Assembly: GCF_004348535.1 (NCBI RefSeq)
Contig: NZ_SMJX01000051.1
Location: forward strand, 1-37,757
Source: Actinomadura sp. KC216
GTDB taxonomy: Bacteria; Actinomycetota; Actinomycetes; Streptosporangiales; Streptosporangiaceae
DNA: 37,757 bases
Direction of reading: 5' to 3'
Shown one piece after another: positions 1-7,226 of this stretch. Both the position numbers and the translations under genes were made by a program. Under the pieces are notes generated by a model. It was not told the origin of the DNA. It saw only the letters and a program-made list of their open reading frames with translations, and did no database searches. Each line of letters begins with the position of its first letter. Within the stretch, counting starts at the first letter, position 1.

Positions 1-30
1 CCCCTTCACCGACCTGCTGACGACCTGCCT

Positions 31-53
31 CGGGCCGGTCTCGTACCGGCCCG
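31..53. terminator. Short perfect hairpin at left edge
   Basis: Nine-base arms CGGGCCGGT and ACCGGCCCG are perfectly complementary around a 5-base loop. No T-run follows, as is common for actinobacterial terminators. It lies 50 bases before the first gene and may end transcription entering from the left. Function is inferred from structure only. Confidence 0.35.
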
Positions 54-102
54 GTACAGGCCGCCAGCCTCGCCCCCCGCCGCCCCTATGGAGAGGCATG
101 TC

Positions 103-555
103 ATGCTGCTCGAAGACCTGCGCGCCCTGCCCGTGGGCGCGCCCCTGCTCGCCGGACCCGACGCCGAGCCCGTCGTCCTGGCCGAGCTCACGCCGCCCGG
201 CCCCGGCCGCCGCACCACCACCGCGCGCGTGCTCACCGTCCTCGGTGAGGAGCGCGACGTCCTGCCGCGCCTGCTCGCCCCCGCGCCGCCCGCTCGCTAC
301 CCGGACGCGGTCGCGGTGCGCCCGGACCTGACCGGGCACACGATCACCGTCGAGAAGATCACCGCCCGGATCTGGCCGCGGCTCGGCCTGGCGCGCGGCG
401 TCGTCGGCCAGCTCGCCGCGATCGAGCGGCAGGACGGCCACCTGGTCAAGGTGTGCTGCATCGCGAGCGACCTGTGGGGCGGAGACATCGAGACCGCCGC
501 CCGCTCCTACGCCGACGGCTACGGCGCACGCTGCGTCCCCGCCGGGAGTGCGTGA
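103..555 (+). CDS. Hypothetical protein, first gene of overlapping small-ORF cluster
   Basis: A 150-residue protein I do not recognise. ATG 103 is preferred to the in-frame ATG at 88 because GAGAGG (91-96) is well placed as its ribosome binding site. The N-terminal half is rich in Leu, Ala and Pro. The C-terminal half has an alternating charged/hydrophobic pattern and a KVCCIASDLWGGD segment with two adjacent Cys. Third positions are strongly G/C, so coding is likely. No signal peptide or membrane segment is visible. Its stop shares one base with the next ATG (TGATG), so the cluster is probably translationally coupled. Small overlapping genes of this sort are typical of actinophage or integrative-element accessory blocks, but no function can be given. 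Confidence 0.6.
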   Translation: MLLEDLRALPVGAPLLAGPDAEPVVLAELTPPGPGRRTTTARVLTVLGEERDVLPRLLAPAPPARYPDAVAVRPDLTGHTITVEKITARIWPRLGLARGVVGQLAAIERQDGHLVKVCCIASDLWGGDIETAARSYADGYGARCVPAGSA

Positions 556-803
556 TGTCTGAGCCGATGAGCGACGTGCACGTCGACCGCCCGCATCTGT
601 ACTTCCGGTCCCCCACCGGGATGCTGCACCTGCGCGCGCGGATATGGCCCGATGACGAGTGCGGCCCGGTCGGCAACGGCCTGTCGTTCAGCCGCGCCCG
701 CTGCGGCTGGGAGACCGACCTCGGCTTGACCGCGATCCCCAGCCGCCTCTTCCCCGACGGCGAGGACCGGCTGTGCAAGCGCTGCGTGGTGATCGAGTCA
801 TGA
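555..803 (+). CDS. Hypothetical small Cys-containing protein
   Basis: An 82-residue protein starting at the ATG that overlaps the previous stop by one base. The C-terminus has a CKRC pair and another Cys lies near residue 50 (ARCGWETDLGL), so a single metal site is possible but not shown. It ends in ATGA with the next gene, a four-base overlap. The composition (PHLYFRSPTG, WPDDECGP) suggests a small soluble domain. I recognise no family. Confidence 0.55.
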   Translation: MSEPMSDVHVDRPHLYFRSPTGMLHLRARIWPDDECGPVGNGLSFSRARCGWETDLGLTAIPSRLFPDGEDRLCKRCVVIES

Positions 804-916
804 GCGCCCAGCGCGGCGGCGGCTGGCAGGGCATCGGGCTCGGCGCCGTCGCGTCCGGGGCGCTGCGCTGGACGACCGCCGAGCTAGACCGCGCGCTCGA
901 ACGGGCGGCGCGATGA
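800..916 (+). CDS. Hypothetical 38-residue protein
   Basis: A very short reading frame joined to both neighbours by ATGA overlaps (800-803 and 913-916), which is the main reason to accept it. The product is Gly-rich at the start (MSAQRGGGWQGIG) and ends in an amphipathic helix-like segment (TAELDRALERAAR). No function can be assigned. Confidence 0.45.
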   Translation: MSAQRGGGWQGIGLGAVASGALRWTTAELDRALERAAR

Positions 917-1182
917 CCGTCCTGAACGACGCCCGCCCGTCCGGCGCTGCCGCCGTCCGCCTCACCGGGGATGAGGCGGCGGCGCTGGTCGAGGCCACCG
1001 GGCTCGCCGCGTCGCAGCTCCTCACCCAGGTCCGCGAACTGGGCCTTGAGCCGGACGGCGCGCTCGGCTCCGAGGCGCATGCCCTGGCCGCGGCGGTCCG
1101 CAAGCTGGACGCGCTCGGCGACGTCGCCGGACTTGAGATCCACGCCCGCCGCACCCCGATCTTCGAGAGGCACGGCCCATGA
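913..1182 (+). CDS. Hypothetical protein, Ala/Leu-rich helical
   Basis: An 89-residue protein in an ATGA-coupled chain, predicted by eye to be mostly helical (LTGDEAAALVEATGLAASQLL; AALAAAVRKLDAL-like segments). Nothing suggests membrane insertion or export. It is the last of the four directly overlapping genes. The next gene's most likely start is 95 bases downstream behind a palindrome, so this unit probably ends here. Family unknown. Confidence 0.55.
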   Translation: MTVLNDARPSGAAAVRLTGDEAAALVEATGLAASQLLTQVRELGLEPDGALGSEAHALAAAVRKLDALGDVAGLEIHARRTPIFERHGP

Positions 1183-1232
1183 CAATGCCGACACCTCGCC
1201 CGGCTCCCGCGCGCCGGCGGCGCGCCCCGCTA

Positions 1233-1261
1233 CTCTTGGTCCAGCCTGACTGGACCAAGAG
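1233..1261. promoter_or_regulatory. Perfect 12-bp dyad (operator candidate) before HTH gene
   Basis: CTCTTGGTCCAG (1233-1244) and CTGGACCAAGAG (1250-1261) are exact reverse complements separated by CCTGA. The right arm ends 16 bases before ATG 1278. TACTCT at 1231-1236 overlaps the left arm and fits the actinobacterial -10 pattern TANNNT. A dyad over a -10 just ahead of a DNA-binding protein gene is the usual layout of an autoregulatory operator. That role is inferred; a hairpin acting in RNA is the alternative. Confidence 0.55.
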
Positions 1262-1277
1262 GGATGCCGGGGATGCC

Positions 1278-1514
1278 ATGGCCGACGACAAGCGCAAGCT
1301 CGCCGACCCGAAGAAGACGTACTGGACCATCGCGGACGTCGCCGCCCACTGGGGCGTCAAGCCGACGACGATCCACACCTACCGGACGCGGGGATGGCTG
1401 CCGCCCGAGGACGAGACCATCGGCAACGCACCGGTGTGGAAGCCCAAGACGATCACCTCCTTCAAGCGGCCCGGCCGCGGCGCTCGCACCGATCTAAGGG
1501 ATTCGAGCACGTAG
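1278..1514 (+). CDS. Small helix-turn-helix DNA-binding protein (excisionase/AlpA-like size)
   Basis: A 78-residue protein. The core around residues 15-45 (YWTIADVAAHWGVKPTTIH, then TYRTRGWLPPED) reads as a winged helix-turn-helix of the excisionase/MerR-like type: a WTIADVA helix, a V-x-P-x-T-I recognition helix and a short wing ending in PP. The tail is basic (KPKTITSFKRPGRGAR). ATG 1278 is chosen over an upstream in-frame start because GGGGAT precedes it at good spacing and the domain begins right after it. It sits behind the 1233-1261 dyad. Likely a phage or element regulator or recombination directionality factor; with no integrase beside it the latter cannot be favoured. Its stop faces the antisense DUF6602 gene five bases away. 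Confidence 0.7.
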   Translation: MADDKRKLADPKKTYWTIADVAAHWGVKPTTIHTYRTRGWLPPEDETIGNAPVWKPKTITSFKRPGRGARTDLRDSST

Positions 1515-1519
1515 TCGCA

Positions 1520-2356
1520 CTACTCCTCGCCAGCCCTCCATGTCGGCCGATAAACCCGGGCGGGGATGCCGAGGCCGGACTCGCCAGCGTAGGCCGTGAA
1601 ATCCAGGGTCCACATCGATGCTTGGGCCAGGAGGACGTTCAGGTGCAGCATCATTGGGAAGAACACATCCTCCCCTTCGTCAGGGTGGAACGCGATGAGC
1701 CCCGCCCCAGGTTGCGGGTACGGATCGACTAGCCCGTTTTTAGGGCTGGTCCAGCGCAAGAAGCCTTCACCGAGGACATAGACGCCATCTGGGCGCTCCT
1801 CGGGGGGGCGCGATTCGCACCACTCCCAGAGGTGCTCACATAGCGTCGTGATCTTACTGCCGCCGTAGGCGAAGATCAGACCCAGCGTGGGCAACTGCCA
1901 GTACGGCTTGCCGTGAACCCTGTACGGGGTGTACATGCCCCCCGTGGGCAGGTGAGCGGTCTTGGGCATGGCCTTGAGCTCGCGGAGCGCCTCGCAGGAA
2001 GACAAGAGCTCACTCTTATCCAACGATGACTTGACCTCGATGACGCTATAAACGCACTCGTTCGGAATGATGCGGTAATTCGCAGTGTCCAGCAAGGGTG
2101 GAGTGCTCCGATCAAAGAGAATCACATCGCACTGCCTCGACGTGTCACCCGATGCTGTGATGATCTCACCGCTATGAGCCGTCATAACGTGCCCTGGGAC
2201 TCTAGGTGCGATGAACTCGCACAGGATCCCCTCGCGGCTTCGGCCCTTCTCTGGGCGATGATTAAACGCCTGCGACTCCTCAAAATCTGCCCGCATTCTC
2301 CGTGCAGCTGCGTGAAGGATCTCAGCTAGTTTGCTGTGTGGGGTACCAGCGGCCAT
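1520..2356 (-). CDS. DUF6602 nuclease-like protein (PD-(D/E)XK-type candidate)
   Basis: A 278-residue protein when started at ATG 2356; an in-frame GTG at 2431 would add 25 residues. The N-terminal helix region (residues 8-30) is followed by GRSREGILCEFIAPRVPG, a conserved SGEII turn, QCDVILFD (Asp77) and SVIEVKSSL (Glu107-x-Lys109). This order of acid, D and E-x-K is the signature of the DUF6602 family, whose fold is thought to be a restriction-endonuclease-like nuclease. The C-terminal 130 residues are family-unspecific. GC content and third-position bias are clearly lower than in neighbouring genes, suggesting transfer. No methylase or helicase partner is visible. A defence or conflict role is plausible from family context but not shown. 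Confidence 0.7.
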   Translation of the reverse strand: MAAGTPHSKLAEILHAAARRMRADFEESQAFNHRPEKGRSREGILCEFIAPRVPGHVMTAHSGEIITASGDTSRQCDVILFDRSTPPLLDTANYRIIPNECVYSVIEVKSSLDKSELLSSCEALRELKAMPKTAHLPTGGMYTPYRVHGKPYWQLPTLGLIFAYGGSKITTLCEHLWEWCESRPPEERPDGVYVLGEGFLRWTSPKNGLVDPYPQPGAGLIAFHPDEGEDVFFPMMLHLNVLLAQASMWTLDFTAYAGESGLGIPARVYRPTWRAGEE

Positions 2357-2411
2357 GGCAGGACGGTACTCGGCAGCCGCATCGCGAAGGGGCGACACGC
2401 CGTACACCGAC

Positions 2412-2642
2412 TCACCGCGGGAACTTTTCACGCCGGCGCGGCACCCGGGTGTAGTCCTGTCCCTCGATCCGGGTCAGATCATCGGCCGTCACGCGTCGGC
2501 GGCGCCCCTCCCACTTCAGCCCGTTCCACGCCATGAAGGCGATCTCGGCGCCCCACCCGCCCTCGGGGAACTGCACCCACTCCAGCAGGTACACCGCTCC
2601 CCCGGCGGCGCGGGAGAAGACCACAGGTGCAAGGACGGCCAC
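2412..2642 (-). CDS. Hypothetical small protein, Trp-rich
   Basis: A 76-residue frame with strong G/C third positions and a GTG start at 2642. Aromatic residues are frequent (YLLEWVQFPEGGWG, AFMAWNGLKWEG), followed by a basic stretch GRRRRVTADDL. It resembles small actinobacterial element proteins without an assigned role. It is divergent from the truncated gene at 2712, and the LexA-like box (2675-2690) lies between the two starts, so it could share that control. The downstream DUF6602 gene follows on the same strand with a 55-base gap if started at ATG 2356. Confidence 0.55.
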   Translation of the reverse strand: MAVLAPVVFSRAAGGAVYLLEWVQFPEGGWGAEIAFMAWNGLKWEGRRRRVTADDLTRIEGQDYTRVPRRREKFPR

Positions 2643-2674
2643 CAGGCGTTTCTACCCCGACCTTCCGCATCAGG

Positions 2675-2704
2675 TCGAATATGTGTTCGCCCGCGCCGTA
2701 CGCT
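2675..2704 (+). promoter_or_regulatory. LexA-like (SOS) box plus leaderless promoter, copy 1
   Basis: TCGAAT-ATGT-GTTCGC (2675-2690) matches 10 of 12 positions of the actinobacterial LexA box TCGAAC-N4-GTTCGA. Eight bases further on, TACGCT (2699-2704) fits the TANNNT -10 element, and the GTG start follows after seven bases, so the transcript is probably leaderless. The box covers the -35 position, where LexA binding would block transcription. The same arrangement with identical spacing recurs at 4405-4434. Confidence 0.6.
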
Positions 2705-2711
2705 GATCACA

Positions 2712-3077
2712 GTGACGCCGTGTCCAGGCCGCTGCAACGCCCGCCACCGCAAGGCCGTTCGCGACTTCGAGGCCACGACCCGCGCCTACGACGCGGCGCT
2801 GGAACCCTGGGAGGATGCCCGCGACCAGGTCCTCGACGCCAAGGACGCTGAGATGCTGGCCGCCGCTCCAGTGGCGCCGATCCGGCGACGAGGCTCGCGG
2901 CCGGACGGGAGGCCCCCGGCCGGGCGGTGCGTCGCCCGGCCGGGCGGGATCGGCAGGTCGCGTTCTGGGGATGGCTACGGGTTGTGGAACCGCACCTCGG
3001 GGTTGTCCCGCGACGGGCCGTCCAGCAGAGGCCGCGGGACGCGCCACAGGTGCAGGTCGAAGAAGGCCCCGACGTAG
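2712..3077 (+). pseudogene. Truncated paralog of the gene at 4442
   Basis: The first 42 codons closely match the start of the 4442 gene: both begin near a PCPGRCNAR Cys pair, followed by RKAVRDF, TRAY and an AR-x-QVLD segment. After about position 2840 similarity stops abruptly. The frame continues as a low-complexity Arg/Pro tail that runs antisense into the 3' end of the esterase gene. The promoter and LexA-like box are intact, so a short peptide could still be made. I read this as the broken member of a segmental duplication, not a functional gene. Confidence 0.6.
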
Positions 3078-4156
3078 TCACGGACGATCTTGTCCGAGCG
3101 CGTGCCCGCCAGGCCCGGCCGCGGACCGGACTGCGGCAGGCCGAGCTGCTCGCTGAGCACGGGAACGTCGCAGAAGGTGAAATGCTGCGAGCCGGCGACG
3201 GTCAGCCACCGCCTCCAGCCGTCCAGCCGCCGCCACGTCCGATCCCACGTCTCGTCCTCGCCGCCCGGACGGCTGGTCTCGTCGCCGAGCATGAGCAACG
3301 GCCGCCCGCCCAGGCCCCCGTCCGGTACGGGGTCGGCGAAGGAGCCGTCCATGTTGACGCCCGCCCGCATCCGGATGTCGCGTGCCATGGCCGACGCCGC
3401 GGTCGCGCCGCCCAGCGAGTGCCCGGCAATGCCGATCCGCCGCCTGTCGATCAGGTGTGCGTGACGCCAGGCCGGACGGTGACCGGTCAGCCGGTCCAGG
3501 ACGAACGACACGTCCCGGCCCCGGCCCACGGTGGCTCTTCTGAAGTCCTCCTTGGTCTTGGTCTTCGCGCAGGCGAGGCAGGTCAGCATCCGGCCGCCCG
3601 GGAACTCCGTGCCCACGGACTCGTAGGCGTGGTCCACCGCGGCGACGACGTGGCCGCGGCTGGCGAGCTCCTCTGCCAGGCCGGTGAGGGTGTAGCGGGA
3701 CACGCTGAAGCCGGGGGAAAGCACCACCAGCGGGCGGCGTCCCGGCAGCGGTCGCGCGTCCACCCGGGCGTTGGTGCGCGTGGCGCTCAGCGTCTTGGCC
3801 GAGACGACGCCGTCGAGGTCGCGGTCTTTCAGGAACAGCCGGGCCTCCTCGCTGGTGGCGTACCCTGCTCGGGCGCCGGGACCGGGCAGCGCCGGGTAGT
3901 ACATGCTGAGCATCAGTTCGCGGGCGCTCGCCCCGGGGGCCCACGGGTCCTTACGCGCGGGATCGACCAGGTGCAGCGTCGAGCGGCCGACCACGTGCGG
4001 GCCGGTGGGGCGGGGGAGCCGCAGCCGCACGTCCTCGGCGCTGCCGGGCACGGGCGCAGGGTCTGACGCCGCCGAGGCGGCGCTAACGGTGGTGAGGGGC
4101 ACCGACACGGCGAACGCGAGTACGGCGACGTTCATCTTGCGAAGGATTCTGGTCAC
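2975..4156 (-). CDS. Secreted alpha/beta hydrolase, PAF-acetylhydrolase-like esterase
   Basis: A 393-residue protein likely to hydrolyse ester bonds of lipids or small esters outside the cell. Residues 1-30 form a signal peptide (basic MTRILRK, hydrophobic core, SAASAA cleavage region). The hydrolase core shows the oxyanion strand RPLVVLSPGFSVSRY (about 141-155), the nucleophile elbow GIAGHSLGG with Ser247, an Asp candidate in NMDGSF (Asp270) and a His in SQHFTF (His325). Size and motif order match the bacterial platelet-activating-factor acetylhydrolase / lipase group. The GTG start at 4156 follows TAGCGT after six bases, so a leaderless transcript is likely. A host-like cargo gene between the two copies of the LexA-box gene; no phage role is apparent. 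The exact substrate is unknown. Confidence 0.8.
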   Translation of the reverse strand: MTRILRKMNVAVLAFAVSVPLTTVSAASAASDPAPVPGSAEDVRLRLPRPTGPHVVGRSTLHLVDPARKDPWAPGASARELMLSMYYPALPGPGARAGYATSEEARLFLKDRDLDGVVSAKTLSATRTNARVDARPLPGRRPLVVLSPGFSVSRYTLTGLAEELASRGHVVAAVDHAYESVGTEFPGGRMLTCLACAKTKTKEDFRRATVGRGRDVSFVLDRLTGHRPAWRHAHLIDRRRIGIAGHSLGGATAASAMARDIRMRAGVNMDGSFADPVPDGGLGGRPLLMLGDETSRPGGEDETWDRTWRRLDGWRRWLTVAGSQHFTFCDVPVLSEQLGLPQSGPRPGLAGTRSDKIVRDYVGAFFDLHLWRVPRPLLDGPSRDNPEVRFHNP

Positions 4157-4191
4157 GCGCCCACGCTAGATCGCGCCGCTTGCCGGGCGCG

Positions 4192-4383
4192 TCAGCCTTC
4201 CGGCTGTCGCTGATCGCGAGTGCGACGGCGCCCGTAGTCCTCCAGGCTGATGGCGACGACGTCTTTCGTCAGGGGCACCGCCGCACCAATCACGGCCCCG
4301 CCCGCCAGCTCCACCGGGCCGTAGAGCAATTTCCGGCCGGGAGTGTTCCTCCATGGGCCATCTGCTACGAATCCGTTCACCAT
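4192..4383 (-). CDS. Hypothetical small protein
   Basis: A 63-residue frame from ATG 4383 with AGGT six bases upstream as a possible ribosome binding site. A central hydrophobic segment (LAGGAVIGAAVPLTKDVVAI) may be a beta-rich core or a single weak membrane segment, followed by a basic tail (YGRRRTRDQR). Codon use is acceptable but the gene is short. It is divergent from the gene at 4442, and the second LexA-like box lies between their starts. No family recognised. Confidence 0.45.
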   Translation of the reverse strand: MVNGFVADGPWRNTPGRKLLYGPVELAGGAVIGAAVPLTKDVVAISLEDYGRRRTRDQRQPEG

Positions 4384-4404
4384 GGCTTGACCTGGCGAAG
4401 CCAG

Positions 4405-4434
4405 TCGAATCTCTGTTCGCCCGCGACGTACGCT
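4405..4434 (+). promoter_or_regulatory. LexA-like (SOS) box plus leaderless promoter, copy 2
   Basis: TCGAAT-CTCT-GTTCGC (4405-4420) has the same 10-of-12 match to TCGAAC-N4-GTTCGA as copy 1 and carries the same two deviations. TACGCT (4429-4434) is the -10 element, and GTG 4442 follows after seven bases. The bases between box and start (CGTACGCTGATCAC) are also shared with copy 1. SOS control of the downstream gene is inferred from this match. Confidence 0.65.
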
Positions 4435-4441
4435 GATCACC

Positions 4442-5296
4442 GTGAGCGCCGAGAAGTCGCCCTGTCCCGGGCGCTGCAACGCCCGCTACCGCAAGGCCGT
4501 CCGCGACTTCGACGAGGCGACCCGCGCCTACGAGACCGCCATGGGCAGCTGGGTGAACGCCCGCCAGCAGGTCCTCGACGTCGAGGCCGCCACCGGCGCC
4601 GACGACGGGACCCGCAACATCCTGCGGGGCCTGGACGAGCTCCGCCCGCAGCCCCCGGCGCCGGTGACGATCGTGCCCACGGACGGCGCCCCTGTCTGGT
4701 GCGACCGCGATCAGGCGGCGATCCGCCGCGCGCTGGTCGAGATCGATGACCTCGCCGCGCTGCTGGCGTCCTGGAGCGACGGGCACCGCGGCGCGGGCTC
4801 GGGCGAGCGGACGTCCGGCCACCGCCCCGGCTCGGCGTCGCCGTCCCCCATCGCAGACACCTTGGACGAGCTCTACCGGGCCCTGGCGACGGTCGAGACC
4901 GAGTGGCGGGAGGCGCGCGGCCTGCCGCCTCGTCCGCACCGCGGCGCCGTCGAGGCCCGCACGCGGACGATCGGCTGGCTGCTCGGCCAGCTGGACCAGA
5001 TCCTGCATCATCCCGGCAGTGTCGCCTTCGGACGCGCGACCCTCGCGTGGCAGCGCCGTCTGCAGCAGGCCACGAGGAGCGACCCGGTCGTGCGCCGGCG
5101 TCCGGCCGTCCCGTGCCCGCGCTGCGACCGGCGCGCCCTGCGCACGCGCGACGACGGGTACACGCAGTGCGCGGGGTGCGGGCGCTTGCTGGACGAGCGC
5201 GAGTACGACGAGCTGGCCGAGCTGGCGGAGATCAAGCTGGCCGTCGAGGGGCCGAAGGATTCTGATGAACATTCAGCGCCTGCGCGCGGCCGTTGA
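4442..5296 (+). CDS. Hypothetical zinc-ribbon protein under a LexA-like box
   Basis: A 284-residue protein starting at GTG 4442, the predicted +1 of a leaderless transcript. The N-terminus has a CPGRC pair followed by a helical region (about 15-55). A middle segment (150-215) is helical and rich in Trp, Arg and Leu. The C-terminus carries a zinc-ribbon pattern, CPRC near residue 222 and CAGC about 19 residues later, then an acidic helix (EREYDELAELAEI). Such ribbons often bind nucleic acid or mediate protein contacts. I do not recognise the family. The LexA-like box suggests induction by DNA damage. A truncated second copy lies at 2712. It could be an element or phage accessory regulator; function unknown. 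Confidence 0.65.
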   Translation: MSAEKSPCPGRCNARYRKAVRDFDEATRAYETAMGSWVNARQQVLDVEAATGADDGTRNILRGLDELRPQPPAPVTIVPTDGAPVWCDRDQAAIRRALVEIDDLAALLASWSDGHRGAGSGERTSGHRPGSASPSPIADTLDELYRALATVETEWREARGLPPRPHRGAVEARTRTIGWLLGQLDQILHHPGSVAFGRATLAWQRRLQQATRSDPVVRRRPAVPCPRCDRRALRTRDDGYTQCAGCGRLLDEREYDELAELAEIKLAVEGPKDSDEHSAPARGR

Positions 5297-5449
5297 ACGG
5301 CGTTAAGTGGCCAACCGGCACAGCCACGGGCTGGCGAAACCGGCGGTGGGCCCGAATCGGTCCGTAGCTCGTTCGACACGGCCGACCGCGGTCACCACCT
5401 GCGAACAACGAACAGACCCCGGCACCACGAACCACCGACAAGGTGCTGA

Positions 5450-7102
5450 TTGTCACTCTACGGCTACGGTCATGATCGCCCTTGGCAAGCCTTAGTCACC
5501 TTCTGGGTCATATACCGAATCGTGACCGTGACCACGTACACCCCGGCGTGCCTTGCTCGTCTACCAAGTGTGATGGACTTTGAGTTCTGGTCGGGAAATG
5601 TAGGGGCGGCGCCTTTGGGCGTGGCCGCTTTGTTGTCGCTTGTCGGTGCCGGGCGTTGCCTCGGCTTGGTTACCGGGCTGGGTTGCGAGTCCGCGGTAAA
5701 GGTGAGATTTTCTCGGCTTATCGCGGACACCCTTATCGCCGCCACGCTCTCGTTTGCGGTCTGGAAGTTCTACTTTAGGGACGGGTTTCTTGACCTCAAC
5801 CAGATCGGCGTACTGGGGTTCAGCCTCCGGCTGAGCTACCCATATAGCCTCGCACTGTTCCCCGCAATGTTAGTGATCGTCGCAGTGTTCGCCAACAAAG
5901 AGCGGCGAGCCGCCGCCAATTTTCCTAGGGCACACGAGTTCGACGGCTCCCAGGTGGTGGCCCGGCGGTCGATCATCCATCCGACGAAGTTCCATACACG
6001 ACGGCGGACCCTAGAAGAATGGCTTATCTCTGAGGGCAAAGATGTGGTGGAACTGTTTATTGACGTGATCTTTGGCAGGCTACGGTCCGAGCTGTTAAAG
6101 AATTCCCGCGAAGAGTTTGACCGCATCACCGAGCGTTTGCGGCAGAGCCGATCCGGGTCTGTGGAGGCGGCGTCGGAGATCGACATCACGCAGAGTTCGG
6201 CTTCGCCTCACCCCGCAAGCTCCACGCTGATCATGTGGTGCTTGACGCTCTGGGTGCTCCCGCACTGGTGGCCGCTTCTCGACCCGCTGGCCGCACACCC
6301 GCTCATCGCCGCCCTCGGACAAGGGGCCCCTGAGAGCGCCCTTGGCAGACTTGCGGTCTCGATCTCTTCGGGAACGGCATGGATCGCAGCGCTCGCGCTC
6401 GCCTGTGCGCTGCCCATGTGCTTCATGGGCAGGATTCACATTCTTGTCCGGCCGGTCCTGCTGGCGCTCTCCGCAGCGTCCATGTGCGTCGCGGTCGCAC
6501 CTTTCATCTTCAGGACCAACACGCCGCTGTGGGACATGGTGATGCCCCTGCCACTCGCCCTGGTTAGCGCGAAATTAACCTTCTCAGAGAAAGCGCGCTT
6601 GCACAGCACCGACTACCCGATGAGTAAACCAAGAACTTCTCAACTTATGCCCAATGGCTCCGGAACCGGCCTCCTTACTGTCATAGGCATTACCCTACTC
6701 GTCGCGCGGCAATCTTTCCAAGGCTCGTTGAAGGAAGCGGCGCTGTGGCTTACCGTTTACGCAGCTGTCGCTGCGATCGTTATTCTAGTTGCGGAATTCG
6801 TAATCGACACCGCCACTCTTTCCTTGGGAAGTAATCTCAGCGACCTACCGCCGATGATCGGCATATGGGCGGGTGTCCTGGCCAGTCCAATGTTCTTGTT
6901 CTACGGTGAACGGTACGGTAGCAACGATGCGACCATCTACGATTTCAATAAGCTGCCCGAGGAAGTGACGACGCCGCTCCCTTCGACCTGGTGGTGCATG
7001 CCGATGCTGGTCACTGCCGGATACGTCGCCGGGACCGCTCTGGCCTATGCCGGACTGGCCGGGCGCTGGAAGCCGACACACCTTCACGCTGACCGCGCCT
7101 GA
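5450..7102 (+). CDS. Orphan polytopic membrane protein (about 12 segments)
   Basis: A 550-residue protein with hydrophobic segments near residues 13-30, 52-78, 90-108, 130-148, 258-275, 300-324, 330-353, 361-375, 405-420, 428-455, 468-486 and 515-535. A large soluble stretch (about 150-250) is basic and helical (HTRRRTLEEWLISEGKD; EEFDRITERLRQSR). TTG 5450 has AAGGTG just upstream; GTG 5522 is an alternative. No transporter, permease or enzyme motif is recognisable. GC and codon bias are lower than in surrounding genes, which points to acquisition. It stands alone, 153 bases after the LexA-box gene and upstream of pseudogenes. A sensor, transporter or membrane-acting defence protein are all possible; I cannot choose. 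Confidence 0.6.
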   Translation: MSLYGYGHDRPWQALVTFWVIYRIVTVTTYTPACLARLPSVMDFEFWSGNVGAAPLGVAALLSLVGAGRCLGLVTGLGCESAVKVRFSRLIADTLIAATLSFAVWKFYFRDGFLDLNQIGVLGFSLRLSYPYSLALFPAMLVIVAVFANKERRAAANFPRAHEFDGSQVVARRSIIHPTKFHTRRRTLEEWLISEGKDVVELFIDVIFGRLRSELLKNSREEFDRITERLRQSRSGSVEAASEIDITQSSASPHPASSTLIMWCLTLWVLPHWWPLLDPLAAHPLIAALGQGAPESALGRLAVSISSGTAWIAALALACALPMCFMGRIHILVRPVLLALSAASMCVAVAPFIFRTNTPLWDMVMPLPLALVSAKLTFSEKARLHSTDYPMSKPRTSQLMPNGSGTGLLTVIGITLLVARQSFQGSLKEAALWLTVYAAVAAIVILVAEFVIDTATLSLGSNLSDLPPMIGIWAGVLASPMFLFYGERYGSNDATIYDFNKLPEEVTTPLPSTWWCMPMLVTAGYVAGTALAYAGLAGRWKPTHLHADRA

Positions 7103-7226
7103 CCACCCTGGTCGACTCATCCGTGCAGGGTCAACCCACATGGTCATCCCTGGGCGAACTGCGGGAACCCGCTCCAGCGCCGCTCTTCCAAGCTGGCCCT
7201 TCCAATCAACGGCCACCGCACCCCGC

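Noticed and set aside
1231..1261. Operator for the GntR protein at 36025
   Set aside because: The dyad CTTGGTCCAG does not resemble the AGCGGTG repeats beside the GntR gene, so a link is unsupported.
1278..1514. Integrase/excisionase module at the left end
   Set aside because: The small HTH protein alone is present; no tyrosine or serine recombinase motif was found on either strand in the window.
2927..4066. Plus-strand frame opposite the esterase
   Set aside because: The minus strand has signal peptide, GHSLGG nucleophile and His/Asp motifs; the plus product is low complexity.
4166..5272. Minus-strand frame opposite the LexA-box gene
   Set aside because: The plus strand has matching paralog, promoter and zinc-ribbon motifs; the reverse product is Arg/Ala/Gly-rich without motifs.
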